Assembly: GCF_001665685.1 (NCBI RefSeq) | Contig: NZ_LZTB01000106.1 | Span: 1 to 64,000, forward strand | DNA: 64,000 nucleotides | From: Mycobacterium sp. 852013-50091_SCH5140682 | Lineage (GTDB): Bacteria > Actinomycetota > Actinomycetes > Mycobacteriales > Mycobacteriaceae | Reading direction: 5' to 3' | Notes under the pieces: model-generated | Database searches by the model: none | What the model was told of the DNA's origin: nothing | What the model saw: only the letters and a program-made list of their open reading frames with translations | In this document: one piece after another, positions 9,395 through 18,080 of the stretch | Layout: each line of letters begins with the position of its first letter | How positions within the stretch are numbered: the first letter of the stretch is position 1 | Position numbers and translations under genes: made by a program

Positions 9395-10678
9395 TCACGC
9401 CGGGGCGAAGCCGTAGACCTGACCGTCGCTGGTCGCGGCGACCACCCGCCGGTCGTGGCCGATGGAGACGCCGACCGGCCAGCCGGTGGCCTCCGGCAGC
9501 GGATAGCTGTTGAGGGTGTGCCCGTCGCTGGTGTCGAACACCAGCAGGGTCTGACCGTGCCCGCCCTCGCGCGCCACGGTGTACCCGAGGCCGGCGGCCC
9601 GGCTCGTGGTGGTCAGTGGCGTGACGTCATCGCGCGTCCACACGACGTCGCCCTTGTCGCCGTTGTCGCGCACGGCCATCAGCTTGGCGTCGGGGCCGCC
9701 GCCCGCCACGATCAGGCCGTTGGGTGACACCGACGGGGGCGTCTGGGCGAGAAAGTTCAGCGGTACCGACCATTTGGCCTTGCCGTCGGCGGTGTTGATC
9801 GCCCAGAGGCGTTGATCGCGGCCGTTGACGTAGGCCGTCGTCCCGTCCGCGGACAGCACCGGGCTGGCCATCGGGCCCTGGCCGACCGCGGTGCTCGTCC
9901 ACTCACGGTTGAGCATCGGTGTCTGGTTCGGGCGGTACCGCAGGCCGACCAGAACTGGGCTGTCGGCACCGGGCTCCCACAGACTCAGCACCACGATGTT
10001 GGTGGCCTTGGAGAACGCGGGCGCGGCCGCCACCGGGCAGCCGCGCCGACCCTGCTGGCAGTCGCCCAACCCGCGTTGCGAATCGGTCGGATCGATGCCG
10101 GTTACCAGGTCGAGCGGCGTGCCGACCACGGTGCCGCGGTGTGCGTCGAACACCAGGACCTGCCCGAGGTGGGTGATCACGAGCAGTTGGCCGTCGTCGA
10201 GGAGGCGCGGCGTGGTGGGCATACCGATCACGGGTTGGCGCCACCGGATCCACTGCGTCGGCGGGTACGACAGCATGGTGCCGGGCTGGCCGACGTAGAG
10301 GTTGTCGAAGCCGTCGAACAGCGCGCTGGACCATCCGCCGCCCAGCACCAGCCGGGTGCACCAGCGCTGGCGTGCGTTGTTGTCCGACTCCCACACCATC
10401 AACGAACAACCGCCTGCGGTCTGCGCGTTGGCGGCGAGGTAGCCGGTCGCACCGAGGGCCACCTGGGCGCCCAGGGACCCCTTGACCGAGCGACTCCAGG
10501 CCGGCTTCAACTGGTCGGCCCCGTGCACGGCGCTGTAGCTGCTGTTGGCGGCGTCGCCGTATTGCGCAGACCAGCCCGCCGCAGGGTGCGCGTCGACCCA
10601 TGAGTCGGTGTTCTCACACCCGGTGAGCACGCCGGTGAGCAGCGCCGCTACCGCCAGCGCAAGGTATCGGCGGATCAC
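9395..10678 (-). CDS. PQQ-like beta-propeller lipoprotein (Rv3035-like)
   Basis: Translation is taken from GTG at 10678, which follows GAAAGGA at good spacing; an upstream in-frame ATG lacks a site. The N-terminus MIRRYLALAVAALLTGVLTGC is a lipoprotein signal with lipobox LTGC and modified Cys21. The remaining 400 residues carry repeated blades such as GTVVGTPLDLV, ADGTTAYVNGRDQRLWAINTADGKAKW and SDGQVYGFAPA, typical of PQQ-like/BamB-type propellers. No enzyme residues are evident, so a scaffold or binding role at the outer face of the membrane is likely. Confidence 0.87.
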   Translation of the reverse strand: MIRRYLALAVAALLTGVLTGCENTDSWVDAHPAAGWSAQYGDAANSSYSAVHGADQLKPAWSRSVKGSLGAQVALGATGYLAANAQTAGGCSLMVWESDNNARQRWCTRLVLGGGWSSALFDGFDNLYVGQPGTMLSYPPTQWIRWRQPVIGMPTTPRLLDDGQLLVITHLGQVLVFDAHRGTVVGTPLDLVTGIDPTDSQRGLGDCQQGRRGCPVAAAPAFSKATNIVVLSLWEPGADSPVLVGLRYRPNQTPMLNREWTSTAVGQGPMASPVLSADGTTAYVNGRDQRLWAINTADGKAKWSVPLNFLAQTPPSVSPNGLIVAGGGPDAKLMAVRDNGDKGDVVWTRDDVTPLTTTSRAAGLGYTVAREGGHGQTLLVFDTSDGHTLNSYPLPEATGWPVGVSIGHDRRVVAATSDGQVYGFAPA

Positions 10679-10835
10679 GGTGTCCTTTCGTCGGAGCCCG
10701 GACGGGTCGGCACGGAACCTTGGCTGCACCCAGTCGGCGCATGTGGTTCGCGCATATGGTCAAGCTGAGGGTAACCGCTACGAATGTGAGGGGGCAGGAG
10801 CGGAGCGACCCCGAATTCGGCCGAGTCCGCTCGCG

Positions 10836-10841
10836 TAGGCT
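10836..10841 (+). promoter_or_regulatory. -10 box TAGGCT, leaderless-type promoter
   Basis: TAGGCT is 8 nt upstream of the ATG at 10850, with no Shine-Dalgarno sequence in between. Confidence 0.5.
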
Positions 10842-10849
10842 TTCGGGCC

Positions 10850-11590
10850 ATGACGACGATGTGGGGCGCCCCGATCCACAAGCGCTGGCGGGGTTCCCGC
10901 CTGCGCGACCCTCGGCAGGCCAACTTCCTCACCGTGGACTCGCTCAGATGGGTCATCGCCAACCGCGCCTACACGCCCTGGTACCTGGTCAGGTACTGGC
11001 GGCTGCTCAAGTTCAAGCTGGCCAATCCGCACATCATCACCCGCGGCATGGTCTTTCTCGGCAAGGGTGTCGAGATCCAGTGCACCCCCGAGCTGGCCCA
11101 GATGGAGATCGGCCGCTGGGTGCACATCGGTGACAAAAACACGATCCGCTGTCACGAGGGTTCGCTGCGGATCGGCGACAAGGTGGTGTTGGGTCGCGAC
11201 AACGTGATCAACACCTACCTCGACATCGAACTCGGCGAGTCCGCCCTGATGGCCGACTGGTGCTACGTGTGCGACTTCGACCACAAGATGGACAGCATCG
11301 AGCTGCCGATCAAGGATCAGGGCATCATCAAGAGCCCGGTGCGCATCGGCCCCGACACCTGGATCGCCGCCAAGGTCACGGTCCTGCGCGGCACGACGAT
11401 CGGCCGCGGCTGCGTGCTGGGCGCCCATGCGGTGGTCAAGGGCGACATCCCGGACTATTCGATCGCCGTCGGGTCGCCGGCCAAGGTGGTCAAGAACCGC
11501 AAGCTGGCCTGGGACACCTCGGCGGCGCAGCGGGCCGAACTGGCCGCCGCGCTGGCCGATATCGAGCGCAAGAAGGCCGCGAGCAACTGA
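10850..11590 (+). CDS. Left-handed beta-helix (hexapeptide) acyltransferase, Rv3034c-like
   Basis: The 246-aa protein carries hexapeptide repeats (about 75-205), such as [76 protein letters not shown], the fold of acetyl/acyl-CoA O-transferases. The conserved H (CDFDHKM) may be the base. Its M. tuberculosis counterpart lies in the MGLP locus and was proposed to acylate these polysaccharides. Here it is separated from the glycosyltransferase genes by about 14 kb. The product overlaps the following DUF202 start. Confidence 0.86.
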   Translation: MTTMWGAPIHKRWRGSRLRDPRQANFLTVDSLRWVIANRAYTPWYLVRYWRLLKFKLANPHIITRGMVFLGKGVEIQCTPELAQMEIGRWVHIGDKNTIRCHEGSLRIGDKVVLGRDNVINTYLDIELGESALMADWCYVCDFDHKMDSIELPIKDQGIIKSPVRIGPDTWIAAKVTVLRGTTIGRGCVLGAHAVVKGDIPDYSIAVGSPAKVVKNRKLAWDTSAAQRAELAAALADIERKKAASN

Positions 11591-11970
11591 ACGAGCCGGC
11601 GGAGGACACGGGCCCCTGTTCGGGCGGGGAACAGGAGCTTGTCGATTACCGCTTCACACTCGCCAACGAGCGGACATTCCTGGCGTGGCAGCGCACGGCG
11701 CTCGGCCTGCTGGCCGCCGCGGTCGCCGTCATCCAGTTCGTGCCCGAGCTGGGCGTCCCTGAAGCGCGCCACGTCCTCGGCCTGGCGCTCACGGTGCTGG
11801 CGACGCTGACCTCCGGGGTCGGCCTGTGGCGCTGGCGGCAGGTCGAGCGGGCGATGCGGACCGGTACGGCGTTGCCTCGCCATCCCACGCCGGCGTACCT
11901 CGCGGTCGGCCTGTGCCTGATCGGCGTGCTGGTGCTGCTCGTCGCGGTCGTCCGAATGGCCTCGGGTTGA
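11587..11970 (+). CDS. DUF202 (YidH-type) small membrane protein, unusual start
   Basis: The 127-residue frame contains the DUF202 signature [26 protein letters not shown] and about three hydrophobic helices (near 35-55, 62-80 and 100-122). No ATG, GTG or TTG lies in frame after the upstream gene. The only plausible start is CTG at 11587 overlapping the previous stop (CTGA), 9 nt after AGAAGG. The same layout with TTGA occurs at the next gene, which favours coupled translation from a rare codon. Family function is unknown. Confidence 0.7.
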   Translation: MNEPAEDTGPCSGGEQELVDYRFTLANERTFLAWQRTALGLLAAAVAVIQFVPELGVPEARHVLGLALTVLATLTSGVGLWRWRQVERAMRTGTALPRHPTPAYLAVGLCLIGVLVLLVAVVRMASG

Positions 11971-12281
11971 GGGTTTTCGAACGGGGACTGCAGGCTGAGC
12001 GGACCTCACTGTCGTGGACCCGCACGGCGTTCGCCGTACTGGGCAACGGGGCGCTGCTCATGCTCCACGACATTGCCGACCACAAGGCCGGATTCGGCTT
12101 GGTGGCAGCGTGTGTCGCGGTCGCGGTGGCGCTGCTGGTCTATCTGGTGGGCCTGCGCAGACAACGCGTTCTGGCTCGCGACCCGCTGCCGAACCGTATC
12201 GCCCCGTCACCCGAGGTCTACGTGGTGACCGTGGGCGTGCTCGTTCTCATTGTGGTGTCGGTGCTTTCGTTGCCGCTCTAG
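11967..12281 (+). CDS. Second DUF202 small membrane protein
   Basis: The 104-residue product begins at TTG 11967, overlapping the previous stop as TTGA. It has [30 protein letters not shown], the DUF202 signature, followed by two more hydrophobic helices ending at [13 protein letters not shown]. It pairs with the upstream DUF202 protein, as DUF202 genes often do, suggesting a hetero-oligomer. The stop codon overlaps the convergent nagB stop in the palindrome CTAG (12278-12281). Confidence 0.75.
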   Translation: MRVFERGLQAERTSLSWTRTAFAVLGNGALLMLHDIADHKAGFGLVAACVAVAVALLVYLVGLRRQRVLARDPLPNRIAPSPEVYVVTVGVLVLIVVSVLSLPL

Positions 12282-13039
12282 ATGTTCTGCACCAATCGGT
12301 CGGGGAGCTCGGTGGCAGCGGAGCGGTCCGCGACCACGGTCACTTCCGGATGACGCTGCAGTACCGATGCGGGTACCTCCGTGCTGACCGGGCCGCTCAG
12401 TGCCGCGGCCAGCGCGGCAGATTTTTCCGGGCCGCGCGCCAACAGCACCACCGAACGGGCGTGGCAGATGGTCGCGAGCCCTTGGGTGATCGCATGATGC
12501 GGAACAGCGGACCTGCTGTCGAAGAACCGCGCATTGTCACTGCGGGTCTGCCCGGACAACGCCACGACCCGGGTGGTGGAATCGAGCGCCGACCCCGGTT
12601 CGTTGAAGGCCAGATGGCCGTTGCTCCCGATACCGGCGATCTGGACCTCGACGCCGCCGAGGTCAGCGATGCGCTGCTCATATGCCTCGGCTTCGGCATC
12701 GGGGTCGGCCGCCAGCCCGTCGGGTACGAGAACGTTGCCGGGTGCGATACCCAGCGGCACGGCCACGTTCGTGTGCACGTACGCGGCGTAGCTGCGCCGG
12801 TCTTGTGCGCCCAAGCCGACGTACTCGTCGAGGGCCACCAAAAAGCCTGTGCTGAGGTCTATTTGGCCCCGTCGCACGCGCCGGGCAAGCTCGGCGTACA
12901 CCGGCATCGGGGTGCCGCCGGTCGCGATCCCGAGCCGTGGTTGGTGGTGCGTAAGCCGTTCAAGTACGACATCGGCAGCCACGATGCCGAATTCGTCGTC
13001 ATCGACCACCAATACCTGAGTGGTGGGGGACATGGTCAC
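12278..13039 (-). CDS. nagB: NagB-like glucosamine-6-phosphate deaminase/isomerase
   Basis: The 253-aa protein matches NagB: GIATGGTPMPVY near residue 40, FLVALDEYVGL (acid-base Asp) and GIGSNGHLAFNEPGS, with further TRSDNARFF. Characterised members convert glucosamine-6-phosphate to fructose-6-phosphate and ammonia. The GTG start at 13039 overlaps the kinase stop (GTGA) and lies 9 nt after GGAGG; ATG 13033 is the alternative. It is the last gene of the importer operon, so it would deaminate and isomerise the phosphosugar made by the kinase. The operon lacks NagA, so the exact substrate may differ. Confidence 0.85.
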   Translation of the reverse strand: MTMSPTTQVLVVDDDEFGIVAADVVLERLTHHQPRLGIATGGTPMPVYAELARRVRRGQIDLSTGFLVALDEYVGLGAQDRRSYAAYVHTNVAVPLGIAPGNVLVPDGLAADPDAEAEAYEQRIADLGGVEVQIAGIGSNGHLAFNEPGSALDSTTRVVALSGQTRSDNARFFDSRSAVPHHAITQGLATICHARSVVLLARGPEKSAALAAALSGPVSTEVPASVLQRHPEVTVVADRSAATELPDRLVQNI

Positions 13040-14475
13040 AGTTCGATACCTCCGAGTGCGGCGCGCAATGCGTCATGACGGTCCGCTGCCCGGGCCCACC
13101 TGGCAGCCTGTGCCGGTCGCGGTGACACGCGGTGCAGTTGCGGTTGATGGTTGATCGGCCGGCCGAGAGTCTGCGCGGCGAACACCGCGGCGCCGATCGC
13201 GGAATGATCCCTGCTGGCCGCATCCACCAGCACGTCGCGTCCGGTGGCATCGGCGAGGTCCTGCCACAGCAGGGGACTGGCGGCCGCCCCGCCACCGAGG
13301 AGCACCGGACCCCGTCGACCGGTGGCGGTTTCGGCGATCGCGATCGCCCGTCGCAATTCCACGACGACTCCGGTCAGCAGCGCCCGCCCGACATGAGCGG
13401 CTCCCATGGACAGGTTGAGCCCGTGCAACGTGCCGGTCAGTTCGGGGTCCCACAGGGCCCCTTGCTCGCCGGGGGTGAGATACGGCAGGAACACCGGTGT
13501 GTCGTCGAGCGCCACGGTGCCTGCCGCGTCCAGCAATTCGGCCGGGCCGCCAGCCAGGCCGAGGAGTCGGGCGATACCGCCGAACGCCGAACCGACGGCC
13601 AGAACGTCCATCTCCAGGCCCCACCCGTTGCCGGCAAGCGGTGTCAGCAGGTAGCGCCGCAGCGGATCGCGCACCGCCCGGTCCGAAATGCCCAGCACGA
13701 CTGCGCTTGTCCCGGCGATGACTGCGACGTCGCCATGGGTGCGTGCGCCGATACCGAACGCGCCGAGCACCGAGTCGGCCGCCCCGAGCACCACCGGCAC
13801 CTCGTCAGCGATGCCCAACGCTGCGTGCCACTGCGGCGACAGCGGCGCGACGGTGGCCGAGGGTGCGACCGGGGGCAGGCCGGGAACCTCTGCCGCGACC
13901 ATCAATTCGGGGTCCCAGGCGCAGTGGTCAAGGTCGAACACGCCGGTGCCGGCTGCGGTGCTCGGATCCGTCAGCAACTCGCCGGTGAGCTGTGCATAGA
14001 GCACATCCTTGGCGGATGCTGCCATTACGCCGCCACGGCCCTGTCTGTCGAGGCGCCGATGCATGGGCGCCAGGTAACGACCGTCGACACGTTGCCCGGT
14101 GAGCTGGTAGAGCCGGTCGTCGCCGATCGCGGCGCGCAGCAGCTCGGCTTCGGGTTCGGCGCGCCCATCCTCCCAGGTGATCGCCGGCCCCGTCGGAGCT
14201 CCTGCGGCGTCGAGCGCCACCAGCGTGGGCAGCATCGCCGACAGGCCGATGCCCGCCCAGTGTTGCACCGGTGCCGAGGCGGCGACCTCGGCCAGCGCGG
14301 CTGCCAGCGCGGCCCACCAGTCCTGCGAATTCTGTTCGGCGGCAAGGGGTTCCGGCCGGGCTGTGGCGTAGTCGCCGCGCGCGGCAGCGCAGATCTCACC
14401 GTCGGGGCCGACCGCGACGACCTTCAGTGACGAGGTGCCGAGATCGATCCCGAGGTGAACCCGCTCGCCGTTCAC
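13036..14475 (-). CDS. FGGY-family carbohydrate kinase (xylulokinase-like)
   Basis: The 479-aa protein begins VHLGIDLGTSSLKVV (phosphate-binding loop 1) and has the catalytic-Asp loop GAADSVLGAFGIG followed by VAVIAGTSAVV (phosphate 2) and LLGGGAAASPLLWQDLADATGRDV (adenosine motif). The QMHG element that contacts ketose in xylulokinases is replaced by LSAMLPT, so the sugar is probably not xylulose. Start GTG 14475 overlaps the aminotransferase stop (GTGA). It probably phosphorylates the sugar or polyol imported and trimmed by the upstream gene products. Confidence 0.85.
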   Translation of the reverse strand: MNGERVHLGIDLGTSSLKVVAVGPDGEICAAARGDYATARPEPLAAEQNSQDWWAALAAALAEVAASAPVQHWAGIGLSAMLPTLVALDAAGAPTGPAITWEDGRAEPEAELLRAAIGDDRLYQLTGQRVDGRYLAPMHRRLDRQGRGGVMAASAKDVLYAQLTGELLTDPSTAAGTGVFDLDHCAWDPELMVAAEVPGLPPVAPSATVAPLSPQWHAALGIADEVPVVLGAADSVLGAFGIGARTHGDVAVIAGTSAVVLGISDRAVRDPLRRYLLTPLAGNGWGLEMDVLAVGSAFGGIARLLGLAGGPAELLDAAGTVALDDTPVFLPYLTPGEQGALWDPELTGTLHGLNLSMGAAHVGRALLTGVVVELRRAIAIAETATGRRGPVLLGGGAAASPLLWQDLADATGRDVLVDAASRDHSAIGAAVFAAQTLGRPINHQPQLHRVSPRPAQAARWARAADRHDALRAALGGIEL

Positions 14476-15836
14476 GCCGTGTGCACCGCACGGCGGCCGG
14501 TGGCCACGACGGACAACGCGTCGGCAGCGGCGTTGAGCGTCTCGTCGATGTCGCGATCGTCGTGTACCAGTGAGACGAAAAGGTTTTCGAACTGCAGCGG
14601 GTGGAACAGCACGCCGCGCAGCAGCATCTCCTGATACCACCGGGTGAACAGGTCCTCGTCGGCGTGGGCCACCGCGTCGCGCCAGTTGCGGATCGGGCCG
14701 TCGGCGAACCACAGCTGGAACACGGTTCCCAGGCCCTCGACGTAGGCGTCCAAACCCCGGTCTGCAGCCAGGGTCGAGAGCCCCTCGGCAAGCCGGTAGC
14801 CCAGGGCGCGCTGCCGTTCGTAGAGTCCGGGCTCGGCCAGCACATCCATGGTGGCTGACACCGCGGCACATTGCACGACGTTGGCGTTGTACGTACCTGA
14901 GTGCGAATACTTGCCTGCGGCAACGAGTCTCATCGCCTCCGTGGTGCCACCGACAGCCGCGACGGGGAATCCGCCGCCCAGGCCCTTGGCGAGGGTCGTC
15001 AGATCGGGCAGCACCCCGAACCACTCCTGGGCGCCGCCGCGCGCGAACCGGAAGCCGGTGATCACCTCGTCGAAGATGAGCATCGCGCCGTGCTTACGGG
15101 TCTCACTGCGCAGCAACTCCAGGTACCCGGGCTCGGGCAGGATGCAGCCGGTGTTGAACACTGCCGGCTCGGTGAGCACCGCCGCCACCTCGTCGCCGCG
15201 GCGGTCCATGAGCTTCACGAAGCTCTCGGGGTCGTTCCAGGTGAGCACCTCCAGGGTGCCGCCGAGTTCGGCCGGAACACCGGGTCCCATGGCGACCGGG
15301 CGCGGGTGATCGGCGGGGCCGGCGAGGTCCACGTCGACATGGTTGGACCAGTACACGGTGTCCTGCCAGCCGTGGTAGTGGCCTTCGAACCGGACGATCA
15401 ACCGCCGGCCGGTGGTGGCCCGCGCCAACCGCACGGCGGTGCCGACCGCTTCAGAACCGGAGTTGGTGAACCGCACCTGCTCGATACCGGGAACCGCGGC
15501 GACGACCTTCTCCGCCGCTTCGATCTCCAGTTCGTAGGGCAGGCCGAAGCAGGTGCCGTACTCGGCGATCGCGCGCTGCACGGCGGCGGTCACACCCGGG
15601 TGGCGGTGCCCGAGGATCATCGGGCCCAGGCCCAGCAGGTAGTCGATGTAAGTGTTGCCGTCCACGTCGGTGAGGCGGGACCCGGTCCCTTCGGCCATGA
15701 ACAGCGGCGACGGTTTCCACCCGTTGCGAGGCAACCGCGCGGTCGAGCCCGCCCCGCCGGGAATGGTGCGTTTCGCACGTTCGAACAAGGCGCGGGTGTT
15801 GGGCGTGCGAACGTTGAACGCCTCGGTGAATGTCAT
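14472..15836 (-). CDS. Class III PLP aminotransferase, glutamate-1-semialdehyde aminomutase-like
   Basis: The 454-aa protein has RTIPGGAGSTARL at the N-terminus, FTNSGSEAVGTAVRLARA (PLP phosphate), FEGHYHGW, IFDEVITGFR (Asp to pyridine N) and LAKGLGGGFPVAAVGG with the Schiff-base Lys. This is the HemL/GSA subgroup. The context is catabolic, not haem synthesis, so an omega- or amino-sugar transaminase is more likely than HemL. A good AAGGAAACC site precedes the ATG at 15836. It lies in the importer operon between M20 hydrolase and kinase. Confidence 0.85.
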   Translation of the reverse strand: MTFTEAFNVRTPNTRALFERAKRTIPGGAGSTARLPRNGWKPSPLFMAEGTGSRLTDVDGNTYIDYLLGLGPMILGHRHPGVTAAVQRAIAEYGTCFGLPYELEIEAAEKVVAAVPGIEQVRFTNSGSEAVGTAVRLARATTGRRLIVRFEGHYHGWQDTVYWSNHVDVDLAGPADHPRPVAMGPGVPAELGGTLEVLTWNDPESFVKLMDRRGDEVAAVLTEPAVFNTGCILPEPGYLELLRSETRKHGAMLIFDEVITGFRFARGGAQEWFGVLPDLTTLAKGLGGGFPVAAVGGTTEAMRLVAAGKYSHSGTYNANVVQCAAVSATMDVLAEPGLYERQRALGYRLAEGLSTLAADRGLDAYVEGLGTVFQLWFADGPIRNWRDAVAHADEDLFTRWYQEMLLRGVLFHPLQFENLFVSLVHDDRDIDETLNAAADALSVVATGRRAVHTA

Positions 15837-15867
15837 TGGTTTCCTTGGTTTCTCGGCGGTTTATTGA

Positions 15868-17058
15868 TCAGGATGGGGACGTGGCCGGTTCGGGTACCCC
15901 GATGAGGGTGACGACGGTGCGGCGCAGGATCTCGGCTGTCGCGATCACATCGGGAATCGACACCCACTCTTCGGCGGCGTGGTAGTTGCCCCCTTCGGGG
16001 CCGAACAGCACCGTCGGGATGCCGGCGCTCTGCAGCAGTGCCGCGTCGGTCCACGCGTTGAGCCCCGTGATCTCGGCCCGGGTTCCGTTGACGGCTTCGG
16101 TGGCGTCGGCCAGGGCAGTGAGCAGCGCGTCGTTGCCCGCGCCTGTGAACGGGTCGCGGTCCAGCCGCACCCGAACCTCGCCGCGGAAACGTGGCTCGAC
16201 AGCCTTGACCTCGTCGAAGATCGCCTCGATCTCTGCCACCCGGTCGGCCAGTGTCTCCCCGGGCTGCGTGCCGATCTCGATGCCGAGCACCACTTCGGAG
16301 GGATACGTCGCGTAGTCGGTGCCACCGGCAATCGTGCCGGTGTGAAACACCGTGCGGCCGTTGCGCGGATCGGGATGGGGCTTCCACCGCGTCTCGTCGA
16401 GGCGGTGCAGGCGCGTGATGACCTCGGCCATATGCACGATGGCGTCGACGCCCTTGTCGGGTGCCGAACCGTGGGCGGGTTCGCCGAACACCACGATGTC
16501 GATCCAGCCGAAACCCTGGTGCTCACCGAAAATCAGGTGAGAGCCTTCGGGTTCCAGTTCGATCGCCAGATCGATCTCGTCGGCGTGGTGGGCGACGAGG
16601 TGCTCGGTGCCGATGCTGACGCCTTCCTCGTCGATCGCCAGCGCGACCAGCACATTGCCCGCCAAGGGTGTTCCGGACCGCACCAGTTCCGCAGCGGCCA
16701 GCATCGCGGCCGCGCAGCCGCCCTTGTCGTCGGCCACTCCGACGCCGATCATGCGGTCGCCCTCGACTACCGGGGACAACGCGCGATCGGGCCAGGCCGC
16801 ATACCCCACAGTGTCGCTGTGGGCGGTCAGACAGATCGTGGGCCCCGGTGCGGTACCCCGCAGCCACGCCAGCACATTCGGGCGGCCCGGCTCGACTTCC
16901 TCCAGGGTGACGTCCAGCCCGGCTGCGGTCAGCCAGCGTTGCATGAACCGGGCGACCTCGCCCTCGCCCGCGCCTCCCGGGATCAGCCACGGCGTCACAG
17001 AATCAATGCGAACCAGGCTGTCGAGCAGCTGGATCACTTCTTCTCGGCTGGCAGTCAT
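15868..17058 (-). CDS. M20-family metallohydrolase (DapE/ArgE-like)
   Basis: The 396-aa enzyme shows the di-zinc residues of M20: LTAHSDTVG with metal His, GVADDKGG with bridging Asp, AIDEEGVS with the catalytic Glu pair, and a late GPEGGNYHAAEEWV with metal His. A dimerisation domain interrupts the catalytic domain (about 180-290). M20 enzymes cleave amide bonds of N-acyl amino acids or peptides. Its ATG overlaps the ABC ATPase stop (ATGA), and the context suggests it hydrolyses the imported conjugate in the cytosol. No signal peptide is present. Confidence 0.87.
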   Translation of the reverse strand: MTASREEVIQLLDSLVRIDSVTPWLIPGGAGEGEVARFMQRWLTAAGLDVTLEEVEPGRPNVLAWLRGTAPGPTICLTAHSDTVGYAAWPDRALSPVVEGDRMIGVGVADDKGGCAAAMLAAAELVRSGTPLAGNVLVALAIDEEGVSIGTEHLVAHHADEIDLAIELEPEGSHLIFGEHQGFGWIDIVVFGEPAHGSAPDKGVDAIVHMAEVITRLHRLDETRWKPHPDPRNGRTVFHTGTIAGGTDYATYPSEVVLGIEIGTQPGETLADRVAEIEAIFDEVKAVEPRFRGEVRVRLDRDPFTGAGNDALLTALADATEAVNGTRAEITGLNAWTDAALLQSAGIPTVLFGPEGGNYHAAEEWVSIPDVIATAEILRRTVVTLIGVPEPATSPS

Positions 17059-18080
17059 GCGATGTTCTCCTTAGCTGTTGTCAGAACTCTGGTGTCCCAG
17101 AAGTGGCACGCCACAGCGTGATCGGCACTGATCGAGCGCAGCGCCGGTGATTCGGTGGTACAGCGCTCGGGCGATCCGAGCGTCTGAAACAGTGGGCAGC
17201 GGGCAGCGAACCGGCACCCGGTGATCTCGGTTGTGGGGTTGGGCGGCTCACCGGCGAGCAGCGTGCGGGCGGTGCGCCTGCCGTCGGGTCTGGGCATCAC
17301 GTCGACCAGCGCGCGGGTATAGGGATGGGCCGGGTTGGCGATCACCTCGGTCCCCACGCCCTGCTCGACGATGCGGCCCAGGTACAACACCGCAACGCGG
17401 TCGGCGAACACGCCGGCCAGCGCCAAGTCGTGAGTGATGAAAAGCGTTGCGATACCGAGGCGTTCCCGCAGATCCAGCAACACTCGCAGGATGCCGGCCC
17501 GCAGTGACACGTCGAGCATGGACACCGGTTCGTCGGCGACAAGCAATCGAGGTTCGACGGCCACCGCCGACGCGATGGCGACCCGTTGGCGCTGGCCGCC
17601 GGACAGTTCGAACATGCGCCGCCCGGCGACCGACTCCGGCAGGCCGCACGCGGCCAGTGCGGCCAGAGTCGCCTGGCGCCGCGCGGCGGCATCGATGCCG
17701 TGGCGGTGGATCGCCACCCCCTCTGCCACCAGATCGAATGCGGTCGAATTGGCGGGCAGGCTCTCGAAGGGATCCTGGAAGATCATCTGAAAGTCGCGCC
17801 GCATCGTACGCAGCTTCCGGCCGCTGAGATGGGTGATGTCGACGCCGCCGATGGCGACCGAACCCGATGTCGCCTCGGCCAGGCGCATGATGGTGCGCGC
17901 GATCGTGGTTTTGCCGCAACCGGATTCGCCGACGAGTGCGACGATCTCCCGCTCATCGATGGTCAGGTCGACGCCGTCGACGGCTCGGGCCAGCAGTCGA
18001 CGCCGGCCGTGCCGGATCGGGAAGTGCACGTGCAGATCGGTGATCTCGGCGACCGGACCGCCGGTGGTCGATGCGGTCAT
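17055..18080 (-). CDS. Peptide-type ABC importer ATPase (DppF/OppF-like)
   Basis: The 341-aa ATPase contains GESGCGKTT (Walker A), FQDPFESLPANS (Q-loop), LSGGQRQRVAIA (signature), LLVADEPVSMLDVS (Walker B) and FITHDLAL (switch His). The C-terminal extension with CRFAARCPLF and further Cys (ERCTTE, ACHFW) is the oligopeptide/dipeptide importer tail that can bind an Fe-S cluster. It is coupled by ATGA overlaps to both neighbours. It pairs with the next ATPase to power the permeases. Confidence 0.9.
   Translation of the reverse strand: MTASTTGGPVAEITDLHVHFPIRHGRRRLLARAVDGVDLTIDEREIVALVGESGCGKTTIARTIMRLAEATSGSVAIGGVDITHLSGRKLRTMRRDFQMIFQDPFESLPANSTAFDLVAEGVAIHRHGIDAAARRQATLAALAACGLPESVAGRRMFELSGGQRQRVAIASAVAVEPRLLVADEPVSMLDVSLRAGILRVLLDLRERLGIATLFITHDLALAGVFADRVAVLYLGRIVEQGVGTEVIANPAHPYTRALVDVMPRPDGRRTARTLLAGEPPNPTTEITGCRFAARCPLFQTLGSPERCTTESPALRSISADHAVACHFWDTRVLTTAKENIA

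Noticed and set aside
12278-13039. Asn in place of the NagB catalytic Asp in the GNDGH motif as evidence of an inactive enzyme
   Set aside because: NGH at this position is also found in Gram-positive NagB proteins, so it is not diagnostic of lost activity.
14472-15836. HemL for haem biosynthesis
   Set aside because: The protein is of the same subgroup but lies in a catabolic importer operon; a biosynthetic role is not supported by context.
12014-17121. Long plus-strand ORFs (for example 12014-13078, 13132-14430, 14901-15905, 15979-17121)
   Set aside because: They mirror the minus-strand operon in high-GC DNA, have His/Gln/Arg-rich shadow composition and no domains.
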